Assembly: GCA_017853835.1 (NCBI GenBank)
Contig: JAFMIU010000010.1
Span: 1-64,000, forward strand
Length of the DNA: 64,000 nt
Source: Pirellulales bacterium
GTDB taxonomy: Bacteria > Planctomycetota > Planctomycetia > Pirellulales > UBA1268
Reading direction: 5' to 3'
The translations under genes were made by a program, and so were the position numbers. The notes under the pieces are model-generated. The model was not told the DNA's origin, ran no database searches, and saw nothing but the letters and a program-made list of their open reading frames with translations. Below are positions 7,910 through 16,449 of the stretch, in pieces. How positions within the stretch are numbered: the stretch's first letter is position 1; every line of letters starts with the position of its first letter.

Positions 7910-9771
7910 TACATCTTCTCGACGGTACCGATGCCGAGGAGATCGAGTCCGCGGCGAAGGATGCGGCCGGTGAGGTCGCAGAGCGCCAGGCGGCTGTCGC
8001 GATCAGGCCCCTCGGCCTTGAGAACAGAAAGCGAGTCATAAAACGCGGAATACGAGCCGGCGAGGTCGTAGAGCCAGGCCGTGAGCACGTTGGGCCGCGC
8101 GTCGGATTCGACGTCTTCGAGCGCCTCGCCGAAGCGGAGCAGTTCGATCGCCAGGGCTCGCTCCTTCGGATCGCTCAGGCGCACCGCCGAACACCCCCGC
8201 CGCAGCGCCTCGCGGTCGATGCCGCCTCGCAGGAAAATCCCCTCGACGCGGGCCACGGCATACTGCATGTAGGCTGCCGTGTTGCCGGTGAGCTGAAGCA
8301 TCTTGTCGAAACTGAACACGTAGTCGGTCGTGCGGTTCTGCGAGAGGTCGGCGTATTTGATCGCCCCGATGCCGACGGTCTCCGCCACGTGCCGCCGCTC
8401 GTCATCCCCCATCCCTGCCCGCGCCTCATCGCCGCTCCCCACCACCGCGGCAGCCCGCTCCACCCCTTCGTCGAGCAGCGCCTCGAGGCCCACGGTGTCG
8501 CCCGCCCGGGTTTTGAACGGCTTGCCGTCTTCGCCGAGCACGGTCCCAAAGGCCACGTGCACCAGGTCGACGTTTTCAAGGCCAGGCAGCCCCCATCGGC
8601 GGGCCGTTTCGAAGAGCTGCTCGAAGTGCTGCCCCTGCCGATGGTCCACCACGTAGAGCATCCGGTCGGGCTTCCAGTGCTCGAGACGCCAGCGGATCGT
8701 GGCCAGGTCGGTCGTGGCGTAGAGAAAGGCTCCGTCGGCCTTGCGAACGAGAAACGGCGGCTCGTCGTCTCCTCCGAGAAACACGCCGATCGCCCCCCGG
8801 CTCTCGCGGGCCAGGCCCGCCCGCACGAGGTCCTCGACCACGCCCGCCAGCATCGGCTGAAAAAAACTCTCGCCGAGCCAGTGATCGAAGGTCACGTGCA
8901 GACGGTCGTAGATCCGATCGATCTCGGCTCGGCACACCGGCATGAACTGCTCCCAGAGCGCCCTGTTTTCGGGATCGCCCTCGTGGAGTTTCGCCGTCTC
9001 CAGGAGCACCTCGCGGCCCGCCTCGGGATGGGCTGCCGCCAGCGCCGCGGCCACGGAATCGCTCGCAAGTTCCTCCGGCTTCGCGTCGGCCACCTTCCTC
9101 ACCAGCCGATAGAGGCGGCCCAGTTCGGCCGTGGGGTCGGCTGCAAACGCCGCATCGTCGCGGCAGTGCTTCCAGCCCCACAGGATCATTCCAAACTGCG
9201 TGCCCCAGTCGCCGAGGTGGTTGTCGGTGATCACGTGATGACCGCGAAACCGCAGGATGCGGGCGATCGCATCGCCAATCACGGTCGAGCGAATGTGCCC
9301 CACGTGCATCGGCTTGGCGACGTTTGGCGAACTGAAGTCCACGACCACCGTCTGCGGGGATTCCACCGCCGCCACCCCCATCCGATCGTCGGCCACCGCT
9401 CGGGCGACCGCAGCGGCGAGGGCGTCGTCTCTCACACGCACGTTGATGAAGCCGGGCCCCACGGGGTCGCCCGGCGACTCGAAAAGTTCCGCGAAGCCGG
9501 GGGCTGCCGCGAGGTGACGGGCGATGTCGGTCGCCACATCCCGCGGTTTTTTGCCGGCGCGCTTCGCCAACGCCATCGCCATCGTGCCCGAATAGTCGCC
9601 AAACTTGGCGTCGGCTGTCTCGCGCACCTGGTCCACGAGCCCGTCGATCTCATCGGGAGCGATCGCGACCACCCCGTCGGCCGCAAGACACTCCAGCGCG
9701 TGGCGAAAGGCCTCGCGAAGCGCCGACCGCAGGTTTACCCGTCGTTGGGGGCCATCGTCGTCGCGCATCAC
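7909..9771 (-). CDS. argS: arginyl-tRNA synthetase
   Basis: It charges tRNA-Arg with arginine (class I synthetase, cytosolic). The 620-residue product has an N-terminal Add-1-like domain, then SPNVAKPMHVGHIRST carrying the HVGH form of the HIGH motif, the DNHLGDWGTQFG block, and a C-terminal helical anticodon-binding domain ending LDLLGIGTVEKM. The canonical KMSK is degenerate (around KPFKTRAGDTV), as is usual in ArgRS. It overlaps rsfS by 4 nt and fusA by 1 nt. Confidence 0.97.
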   Translation of the reverse strand: MMRDDDGPQRRVNLRSALREAFRHALECLAADGVVAIAPDEIDGLVDQVRETADAKFGDYSGTMAMALAKRAGKKPRDVATDIARHLAAAPGFAELFESPGDPVGPGFINVRVRDDALAAAVARAVADDRMGVAAVESPQTVVVDFSSPNVAKPMHVGHIRSTVIGDAIARILRFRGHHVITDNHLGDWGTQFGMILWGWKHCRDDAAFAADPTAELGRLYRLVRKVADAKPEELASDSVAAALAAAHPEAGREVLLETAKLHEGDPENRALWEQFMPVCRAEIDRIYDRLHVTFDHWLGESFFQPMLAGVVEDLVRAGLARESRGAIGVFLGGDDEPPFLVRKADGAFLYATTDLATIRWRLEHWKPDRMLYVVDHRQGQHFEQLFETARRWGLPGLENVDLVHVAFGTVLGEDGKPFKTRAGDTVGLEALLDEGVERAAAVVGSGDEARAGMGDDERRHVAETVGIGAIKYADLSQNRTTDYVFSFDKMLQLTGNTAAYMQYAVARVEGIFLRGGIDREALRRGCSAVRLSDPKERALAIELLRFGEALEDVESDARPNVLTAWLYDLAGSYSAFYDSLSVLKAEGPDRDSRLALCDLTGRILRRGLDLLGIGTVEKM

Positions 9772-10166
9772 GAGGGGGCCCCAGGCAGCGGCACGGACAC
9801 CTGGGCCGCATCACTCCAGAGATGGTCGATGTCCCAGTAGCCGCGGGCCTCGGCGTCGAAGAGGTGCACCATCACGTCGCCGTAGTCGAGCACGATCCAC
9901 CGCCCTTCCTCATAGCCCTCGGCCCCGCGCTTCCGCTCCTGGAAGTCTTTTTTGAGCGTCGCCTCGATCTCGTCGGCCATGGCATGCATCTGCCGGCGAC
10001 TCGACCCGGTGGCGACAACGAAGTAGTCCACCATCGGGGTCAGCGATCGCAGGTCGAGCACCCGGATGTCGGTGCCGCGGGTTTCGTCGGCCACGCGGGC
10101 GGCGGCGAGCGCCCGCGTTCGGGCGTGATCGACGGCGGTGGTGGAGTCCTTGCGGGATGGTGTCAT
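9768..10166 (-). CDS. rsfS: ribosome silencing factor RsfS (Iojap/YbeB family)
   Basis: RsfS binds L14 and blocks 30S-50S joining when nutrients are short. The 132-residue product has the family blocks DIRVLDLRSLTPMVDYFVVA, TGSSRRQMHAMADEIE and the C-terminal WIVLDYGDVMVHLF. The length is typical (105-135). It lies 17 nt downstream of coaX and overlaps argS by 4 nt, inside an operon rich in ribosome and translation functions. Confidence 0.95.
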   Translation of the reverse strand: MTPSRKDSTTAVDHARTRALAAARVADETRGTDIRVLDLRSLTPMVDYFVVATGSSRRQMHAMADEIEATLKKDFQERKRGAEGYEEGRWIVLDYGDVMVHLFDAEARGYWDIDHLWSDAAQVSVPLPGAPS

Positions 10167-10183
10167 GGGCAGGATTGTATCGT

Positions 10184-10957
10184 TCAGTCAGCGAGGGCGA
10201 GGCCCTGCAGCACCAGATCGGGAATCTCGCGGGCCTCCGGCACGGCGTCACGCACCAGCCCAGCCGATCCGCCCGTCAAAAACACCACCGGGCTGCAGCC
10301 GAGATGCCGCTGGGCCTCCGACACAAGACAGGCCACGCCCCCGCGAATGCCGTAGCCGATGCCCGCGGCCACGGCCTGCTCGGTGCACCGCCCGGGAAAC
10401 ACGGGAGCCGCGCCGGTGTCGAGGTCGGCCACCGCGGCGAGTCGACTGGCTCCGTCGGCGAGCGCCCTCGCGGCGAGCGCGGGCCCGGGAAGGATCGCTC
10501 CGCCGAGAAACACGCCCGCTGCCGACACGAGATCGACCGTCACCGCCGTGCCGCAGTCGATCACCACCATCGCCTGCCCCGGAGCCAGACGGGCGGCCGC
10601 GGCCGCCCCCGCGAGCCGATCGATGCCGACCCGATCGGGCGCGTCCAGATCGACCTGGATCGGCAGGTGCTCACGCATCACACGTCGCACCTCGATGGGA
10701 TGCTCGCCACGAACGGATGCGATCACCCCCTCCAGTCTCTCCGCCGCGGCGTCGTGAACACTCCCAAGAAGCACCCTCACGGAATGTGGGGAAAGGGGGG
10801 CAAACCACGACTGCACCGTGGCGGGATCGAACTCGCGGCTCATCACGTCGAGTCGGCGGGAGAGCGTCGCCAGCGGGCCGTCGCCCGGGGCCGCTTCAGC
10901 CCACTTGATCCGGGTGTTGCCGATGTCGACAACGACCAGCCCGCCCCGGGAGGTCAT
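10184..10957 (-). CDS. coaX: type III pantothenate kinase
   Basis: It catalyses the first step of CoA biosynthesis, pantothenate to 4'-phosphopantothenate. The 257-residue product has the ASKHA-fold blocks VVVDIGNTRIKWA at the N-terminus, the DRVGIDRLAGAAAA loop, and VVIDCGTAVTVDLV with GGAILPG. These are diagnostic of CoaX rather than CoaA. Its start overlaps the obgE stop by 4 nt. Such a position among translation genes probably reflects operon packing rather than shared function. Confidence 0.93.
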   Translation of the reverse strand: MTSRGGLVVVDIGNTRIKWAEAAPGDGPLATLSRRLDVMSREFDPATVQSWFAPLSPHSVRVLLGSVHDAAAERLEGVIASVRGEHPIEVRRVMREHLPIQVDLDAPDRVGIDRLAGAAAAARLAPGQAMVVIDCGTAVTVDLVSAAGVFLGGAILPGPALAARALADGASRLAAVADLDTGAAPVFPGRCTEQAVAAGIGYGIRGGVACLVSEAQRHLGCSPVVFLTGGSAGLVRDAVPEAREIPDLVLQGLALAD

Positions 10958-11961
10958 GACGTCGCGCCCTCGCGGTCGCGATCGAGTTCTTCCACCACCC
11001 GATGGATGAGCGTGTCGAGCCCGTGGCCCGTCACCGCGCTCACGGCGATCACCTCGCGGCCGATCTCTTCGGCCAACCGTGCCCGCACCTCGTCGGCTCC
11101 CGGCAGTTCGTTCTTGCTCATCACCACGATCTCGGGACGTGCCCCGAGCGAGGCGTCGTAGCGCGACAGTTCGTCGCGGATCGCCCGGTAGTTGGTGAGC
11201 GGGTCGCTGCCGTCGATGGGCATCGGCTCCACGACGTGCACGAGGATTCCCGCCCGCTCCACGTGCCGCAGAAACTCATGGCCAAGGCCAACCCCGGCAT
11301 GCGCCCCCTCGATCAGTCCGGGCAGGTCGGCCAGCACGAAACTCCGGTCGCGCGACACCGCCACGATGCCGAGGATCGGGGTTTTGGTGGTGAACGCATA
11401 GTCGGCGATCTCGGGCCGGGCCCGCGACAATCGCGACAGGAGCGTGCTCTTGCCAGCGTTGGGCTTTCCCACGAGCCCCACATCGGCGATCACCTTGAGT
11501 TCCAGGGAAAGCCGTCGCACCTCCCCCTTCACACCCGGCGTGGTCTCCCGGGGCGCGCGGTTGGTCGACGACTTGAAGTGCATGTTGCCCCAGCCGCCGG
11601 GACCGCCCTGCGCGGCCACGATCCAGTCGCCCGGCGTGGCGAGATCCTTGAGCACGAGCCCGGTCGACTCGTCCACGACGATGGTGCCCGGGGGCACGAA
11701 GAGCACGAGGTCGTGGGCGTTGCGGCCGCGACAGTTGGCCGGTCCGCCCGATTCACCGTGGTCGGCCCGCCACTGCTTGCGATGGGCAAGCGCGGCGAGC
11801 GAATCGACCCCCGGCTGGGCCTTGAGGATCACGCTGCCGCCATCACCGCCGTCTCCGCCATCGGGACCGCCGAGCGGGACATATTTCTCACGGCGAAAAC
11901 TGCAGATGCCACGTCCGCCGTTTCCGGCGGCAACTTCGATCTGCACACGGTCGACGAACAC
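10954..11961 (-). CDS. obgE: Obg family GTPase (50S assembly)
   Basis: Obg is a ribosome-associated GTPase needed for late 50S maturation. The 335-residue product has the glycine-rich Obg fold (residues 1-160, with GGPDGGDGGDGG), then the G domain with P-loop GLVGKPNAGKST, switch I TTKTPILG, G3 DLPGLIEGAH and G4 MSKNEL. It lacks the optional OCT C-terminal domain. It lies 47 nt downstream of rpmA, a common bacterial pair. Confidence 0.96.
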   Translation of the reverse strand: MFVDRVQIEVAAGNGGRGICSFRREKYVPLGGPDGGDGGDGGSVILKAQPGVDSLAALAHRKQWRADHGESGGPANCRGRNAHDLVLFVPPGTIVVDESTGLVLKDLATPGDWIVAAQGGPGGWGNMHFKSSTNRAPRETTPGVKGEVRRLSLELKVIADVGLVGKPNAGKSTLLSRLSRARPEIADYAFTTKTPILGIVAVSRDRSFVLADLPGLIEGAHAGVGLGHEFLRHVERAGILVHVVEPMPIDGSDPLTNYRAIRDELSRYDASLGARPEIVVMSKNELPGADEVRARLAEEIGREVIAVSAVTGHGLDTLIHRVVEELDRDREGATS

Positions 11962-12008
11962 ACCGGCACCTTCGCAACGTTACCGGACGCCCGTCAGGGA
12001 CCCGACGG

Positions 12009-12251
12009 TCAGGCCACCACGTTGATGCGACGACCTTCACGGTCGAAGGACACGACCCCGTCGGTCAGGGCAAACAGCGTGTAGTCGGAGCCCATGCCCA
12101 CGTTCTTGCCGGGCTGGAACTTCGTGCCCACCTGACGAATGAGGATGTTGCCGGCTCGCACGGCCTCGCCGCCAAACTTCTTCACGCCGCGGCGCTGTGC
12201 ATTGGAATCGCGACCGTTACGGCTGGAACCCTGACCCTTTTTATGTGCCAT
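12009..12251 (-). CDS. rpmA: 50S ribosomal protein L27
   Basis: L27 reaches the peptidyl-transferase centre with its N-terminus. From ATG 12251 the 80-residue product starts [20 protein letters not shown] and contains [17 protein letters not shown] and [15 protein letters not shown], all typical. The longer frame upstream is not L27-like. rplU (L21), its usual upstream partner, is absent here. It is the first gene of the operon rpmA-obgE-coaX-rsfS-argS-fusA. Confidence 0.96.
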   Translation of the reverse strand: MAHKKGQGSSRNGRDSNAQRRGVKKFGGEAVRAGNILIRQVGTKFQPGKNVGMGSDYTLFALTDGVVSFDREGRRINVVA

Positions 12252-12553
12252 GATCGAAAACCCTGTCGTTGAACGCTGTCGTGAAGTTGTGCGAGGCCGG
12301 CCATACGATCGCGCCGGGAGCCCCGAGAGTGTACACATCCTGGGGCGGCTCCGGCAGATGACTCCCCTCAGACCCGGAAAAAATAGAAAACGCGGCTCGA
12401 TCGCATCCGATTTTGGTGGGGCACCGGCTCGGGGGCGGCAAAAGTCTCGTCGCCGGGGCGAGGATACGCCCAAGGCTCCTCGAGCGTTCGCCGACCCCCT
12501 CGCCTACCCGCTCAGGATTATTAACTCGTCGCTACACGTAGCGGAGATGCGCT
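12252..12553 (-). promoter_or_regulatory. intergenic region upstream of rpmA
   Basis: This is a 302-nt non-coding gap between rpmA and the upstream minus-strand gene. On the minus strand it contains TACACT (12331-12336), a possible -10 box without a good -35, lying in the loop of an imperfect inverted repeat GGAGCC...GGCTCC (12317-12357). The rpmA operon promoter must be here, but I cannot fix it. Confidence 0.3.
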
Positions 12554-14329
12554 CTAGTTCCCAGCCCCTTCGGTCTCGTAGCGAAACACCCACGCGTAGT
12601 CGATTCCCTCGTGCTGGGCCACGGCGTCGGCATAGAGCTTCGGCCCGAGGGCGCCAAACAATCCCTGCAGCACGAGATCGGCCACGGCCTGATTCCTGGC
12701 GTCCCCTTCAAGGGCTTCGATCTGAAGCCGGCGAGGATCGTTGGCGGCCATGCCGTCGAGGATCTGCTTCCGCTCGTCTTCATGCAGACCGTCGACCGCC
12801 GGCCGGAAGGCGTCGAGAGCCGCTCGGGCATCGCCGGCGGTGATGGCGGTGATCGGGGCGTCGATGCTTCGCAGCGCGGCAACCCCTCGGGCGTTGGCGA
12901 CCGCATCGGCCAGCCAGTCGATCCGACGGCTTGCCGAACCGAAGAACGCATCCGCCGCCGCATCGCGGGCGGAACGATCCGCAGCCGATTCGAGCGATCG
13001 CATGATGGTCGCCAGCGACGCGAGCGGCGCGCGTGACACCGCCTCAGGCGACAGGCCGACCGCCTGGAGGGCCGCCCGCCGTCGGGCGTCTTGCTCGGAG
13101 TCGACAGGGCCGGCCGCCGCCGCGATGAGTTCCTCAACGCTCGCCACGCCGACATCGCCCATGACCGCCCGCAGGGCGACGATCGGGTCGACCGAGGCCT
13201 TGGCGTCCGAAGCCCGTCGGAGCAGGGTTTCCAGAGGCATGAGGTTGGGCACGCTGCCGCCGGCTGGCTCGAGGAGCGAGGTCCAGTGGAGGCCCAACGC
13301 GTCGAGGCCCTCGGCTGGACGGACCGACGCATGGCGGGGCCAGCCGGCCACCCGCAGCAGCTTTCCGCCGAGGGTTTTGCGTTCGAACAGCCCGACCGAC
13401 CCGACGCTCATCTCTCCGTCGTTCGGATGGCGGTCGTCGCCCGGATGCCAGAAATCGAGCCGCAGGCTCTCGAACGTCTCCTCGATGTGGGCCCCCGGAG
13501 GATCCTGTGGACGAATCACCGATCCCGGCCGGGGCCGCCACCGGATCGCGTTGGTGAGCCCTTGCACATAGATGGAAAAGAAGTCGATCCGCGGATCGAC
13601 GTCCTCCCAGATCGCCACCCCCCAGCGCTCCTCGCCAGGCTGCATCGGGGTCGCCGACATCTCGACGCTGTCGAAGAAGCGGCGCTTGGGATCCTCCCGC
13701 GTGCGAATGGCATCCATGGCCGATGGGACGAGCCGATCGAGGTAGGCCCGATACGACACCATCCCCTCTTCCGGCTTCACCGGCTCGAGGCTCTCGAGCA
13801 CGAAATGCGGGAGGAACCGGTACGGCCCTTCGAAAGGCTCCACCCGGTGGCGCACCTTCTCCGCCTCGGGGGCATCGGGCGGTGCGTCCTTCATCGCCTC
13901 GCTTTCCACGATCACCCGTCGGCCGGGCACGTTCCTGACGCGGTAGACGAGATACCACAGCCGCTTGCGCCGCATCGTCAGGTTGGAGGACGGCACATCG
14001 ACGTCGATCTGACGCGGCGGCTTGAAGGCAAACTCGAGGCAACAGATGTCGCGCGGATATTCGCGACCTTTGCCTCGTTCGACGAACGTCGTGTGCGGCG
14101 ATGCCTGCTGCGGCACCCAGGCCAGGCCTTGCTGTCCCTCCGTGATCTCCACGACATCGGCGCGAAGGACTGCCGAGTCGGTGCCCTTTTGAGGCGGGAT
14201 CACGGTGAGCGCCCCAGGCGCCAGCTGGCGGAAGCCGGAGGGCTCCGCCGCCGAGAGCAACGCATGCCCGGCCCCGGTGGCGAGCAGCGCCACGATGAGA
14301 GCACGGGCAGAGAGAGATCGCAGCGGCAT
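12554..14329 (-). CDS. exported protein of unknown function
   Basis: I do not recognise a characterised family. From ATG 14329 the product has 591 residues with a signal peptide: basic MPLRSLSARA, a hydrophobic core IVALLATGAGHALL, and a likely cut before AEPSG. It is followed by a region with several Trp/Tyr-rich beta-type segments and then an Ala-rich helical C-terminal half (about residues 380-590). An alternative in-frame start, ATG 14347, adds six residues (MRPTLS). No catalytic motif, metal site or anchor was seen. It resembles the long secreted planctomycete-specific proteins of unknown role. It ends 302 nt before rpmA and is probably a separate unit. Confidence 0.7.
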   Translation of the reverse strand: MPLRSLSARALIVALLATGAGHALLSAAEPSGFRQLAPGALTVIPPQKGTDSAVLRADVVEITEGQQGLAWVPQQASPHTTFVERGKGREYPRDICCLEFAFKPPRQIDVDVPSSNLTMRRKRLWYLVYRVRNVPGRRVIVESEAMKDAPPDAPEAEKVRHRVEPFEGPYRFLPHFVLESLEPVKPEEGMVSYRAYLDRLVPSAMDAIRTREDPKRRFFDSVEMSATPMQPGEERWGVAIWEDVDPRIDFFSIYVQGLTNAIRWRPRPGSVIRPQDPPGAHIEETFESLRLDFWHPGDDRHPNDGEMSVGSVGLFERKTLGGKLLRVAGWPRHASVRPAEGLDALGLHWTSLLEPAGGSVPNLMPLETLLRRASDAKASVDPIVALRAVMGDVGVASVEELIAAAAGPVDSEQDARRRAALQAVGLSPEAVSRAPLASLATIMRSLESAADRSARDAAADAFFGSASRRIDWLADAVANARGVAALRSIDAPITAITAGDARAALDAFRPAVDGLHEDERKQILDGMAANDPRRLQIEALEGDARNQAVADLVLQGLFGALGPKLYADAVAQHEGIDYAWVFRYETEGAGN

Positions 14330-14515
14330 GGAGAGCGTCGGCCTCATCCGGAAGTCTCGAAAGGGAGCATAGTGAACATCGGCAGTTTCCGGGCAAAAAG
14401 CCCGTGCCGGCCACTGCCGCCCCCGGTGGGCAGCCGTTCGCCCCCCCCACGCCGCACAACCGTCACACTCGCCTGCCACTCCGACCGGTTGGGGCCATCG
14501 GCCCGCGGCCCGGGG

Positions 14516-15370
14516 TCAGGCGACGCGGCGATGCTCGGCCGTGACGGCGGCCGCGGCCCGATCGACCTCACCCGCCAGCGAGGCGTAGTCTTCGGCACCG
14601 TTTGAGTCGGGCGCGTAGTCGAAGATCGACTGGCCGAAGCTCGGCGCCTCGGCCAGGCGAATGTTGCGGCGAATCCGGGTCGCAAACACGCGGGCGTCGC
14701 GCCACGCTGGATGGGCGGCCGGACCGCCCTCGAAGAAGGCCTCCACGTCGCGACCGATCTCGCCGGCCAGACGGGTGGCGGCCTCGTACATGCACAGCAC
14801 CACGCCGAGCAGCCGAAGATCGCGATTCACATGCTCGGAGACGAGTTCGATGGTTTCGAGAAGCTTGCTGAGGCCGTGCAGGGCGAGGAAGTGCGGCTGA
14901 AGCGGCAGGAGCACCTCGTGCACGGCGGCCATGGCATTGAGCGACAACAGGCCGAGCGACGGGGGACAGTCGACGATGACGTAATCGAACGGTTGCTGGC
15001 CGGTTGAAGCCGCGTGCGACGACCATCGGGGGTCGGCGGCGAGCCGCTGACGAAGGATGGTCTCGCGCCCGGCTGTGCCTGCCAGGGCGAGTTCCACGGC
15101 CGAGAGGTCGATGTGGGCTGGCACCACATGCAGCGTGTCGGTCACCGGAACACAGGCCGACGCGAGCGGAAGGCCGGCCGTGAGCACGTCGAACGCCGTC
15201 GGACCATCGGCGCCGGGAGTCACCCCGACATGAAGCGTGGCGTGCGCCTGGGGATCGAGGTCGATCAGACAGACCTGACGCCCCGACCGCGACAAGGCCA
15301 CGGCCAGATTGACCGAGGTGGTCGTCTTCCCGACCCCGCCCTTCTGATTGGCCACGGCGATCGCTCGCAT
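14516..15370 (-). CDS. ParA/Soj-family ATPase, orphan
   Basis: ParA-type ATPases position DNA or protein cargo on the nucleoid. From ATG 15370 (AGGAG 9 nt upstream) the product is 284 residues. It begins MRAIAVANQKGGVGKTTTSV with the deviant Walker A KGGVGKTT, Walker A' LIDLDPQAHAT and Walker B VIVDCPPSLG. No ParB or parS-like array lies next to it, so it may serve another cargo or work with a distant partner. An upstream in-frame extension to 15541 has no similarity. MinD is less likely because there is no amphipathic C-terminal helix. Confidence 0.85.
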   Translation of the reverse strand: MRAIAVANQKGGVGKTTTSVNLAVALSRSGRQVCLIDLDPQAHATLHVGVTPGADGPTAFDVLTAGLPLASACVPVTDTLHVVPAHIDLSAVELALAGTAGRETILRQRLAADPRWSSHAASTGQQPFDYVIVDCPPSLGLLSLNAMAAVHEVLLPLQPHFLALHGLSKLLETIELVSEHVNRDLRLLGVVLCMYEAATRLAGEIGRDVEAFFEGGPAAHPAWRDARVFATRIRRNIRLAEAPSFGQSIFDYAPDSNGAEDYASLAGEVDRAAAAVTAEHRRVA

Positions 15371-15530
15371 GCGGTCGTTCTCCTGCAGGTGCGTGGGATC
15401 CGGCCCACGGGTTTCGTTCGAGTAGACAGCCTCGCCGCCTCGATTCGGACGCGGGAGGATAGGCGGCGCGGCGGGGCCCCGAAAGCCCGGTTTTTCAGCG
15501 TGAAATCGCGACACCCGTCGATAAAGGGCC

Positions 15531-16085
15531 TCAGCGGCCAACGGGCATGCCCGTCGCTGTGAGCCACCGATCGAGGGCTTTTCCGAACCGTCCGAGGCCG
15601 ATTCGGCCCCCCTGCCCCACCACCGTCAGCGACGGGGCGCCATGGAGGCCAAAGGCGAGGATCGCCTCCGGTTGCTCGGAATCGGGGCCAAAAAAGGCGA
15701 TCGCCCCATCCCACGCGGCGGCATCGACACGCGCCGACCCGTGAGGCTCCCAGGTGAAGTTCGCGTCTTCCACGAGCCCGTGCCGCAGATGCACGATCCC
15801 CGGTGCGTGCGACACATCCACCCGAGACGCCGCCACGATCCCCCGGGGCGGTGGAGCCACCGCGAGCCGCCAGAGTTCCACCCGCGGCGCCTGCTGGATC
15901 GCCCTGGCTACGTCGGGCCCGTAAAACGCAAGGCAGCGACGGGTCTGCCGCCATTGAAACCACACGGCAAACGCCGCCGCCCCAAGGGCGATCACGATCA
16001 GGCCGATCACGAGCGGACTTCCTGATCGAGGTTCGGAAGACCTGCCCATGGGCTCACTCGCGTTGTATGGCGTGGCGATGGTCAT
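15531..16085 (-). CDS. single-pass membrane protein of unknown function
   Basis: The 184-residue product has a short polar N-terminus, one membrane helix (about residues 25-45, LVIGLIVIALGAAAFAVWF) and a soluble domain with LAFYGPDVARAIQQAPRVEL and a C-terminal LDRWLTATG. I know no function for it. ATG 16085 or 16049 could be the start. It is divergent from the small gene at 16216 and lies 160 nt upstream of parA. Confidence 0.65.
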   Translation of the reverse strand: MTIATPYNASEPMGRSSEPRSGSPLVIGLIVIALGAAAFAVWFQWRQTRRCLAFYGPDVARAIQQAPRVELWRLAVAPPPRGIVAASRVDVSHAPGIVHLRHGLVEDANFTWEPHGSARVDAAAWDGAIAFFGPDSEQPEAILAFGLHGAPSLTVVGQGGRIGLGRFGKALDRWLTATGMPVGR

Positions 16086-16133
16086 CAGGGAAACTCTCGC
16101 AGATCCTTGCCGAGACGCTGCTGGCGACCACTG

Positions 16134-16139
16134 TATACT
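16134..16139 (+). promoter_or_regulatory. possible -10 box for the aroB transcript
   Basis: A TATACT hexamer lies 77 nt before the small ORF in the divergent intergenic region. The nearest TTG-type -35 (TTGCCG at 16107) is 21 nt away, too far for a standard sigma70 promoter, so this is only a candidate. Confidence 0.3.
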
Positions 16140-16215
16140 TTGCCCCGAACGATTCTGGCGGACGTGATCCCCGAAACTCGTGGGGCCGCCGCGTGAGCGA
16201 TTGGAGACCTTTCGG

Positions 16216-16449
16216 ATGGCAAACGCATTCGATCCCTACCGTGAAGCCCTCGTGGTGGAAAACCACACCGTCTGGCCCGCAGACTACGAAGACTGGTCCC
16301 AGGCCGACAAATCTCGGGTGGAAGGCCTGCTGCATGCCGCCCCGGAGGAGGCTTCCGACCTCGATTACATTCGGCAACACACCGGTTTTGCCCGCGTGAT
16401 CACCGTCACGCAGGACGACATCGATCGCGTGAGTGCAGCCCGGTCGTGA
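16216..16449 (+). CDS. small conserved-type protein of unknown function upstream of aroB
   Basis: The 77-residue acidic soluble protein starts at ATG 16216 with GGAG about 9 nt upstream. The sequence begins MANAFDPYREALVVENHTVW and has no signal peptide or membrane segment. Its stop overlaps the GTG of aroB (GTGA, 4 nt), so translation of the two is coupled. That coupling and a clean ribosome binding site support a real gene. The function is unknown. Confidence 0.7.
   Translation: MANAFDPYREALVVENHTVWPADYEDWSQADKSRVEGLLHAAPEEASDLDYIRQHTGFARVITVTQDDIDRVSAARS

Noticed and set aside
6029..9840. Long plus-strand open frames (over 600 codons) opposite fusA and argS
   Set aside because: Their composition is Arg/His/Leu-rich shadow sequence typical of the antisense of GC-rich genes. 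They have no family motifs, while the minus-strand frames are clear EF-G and ArgRS.
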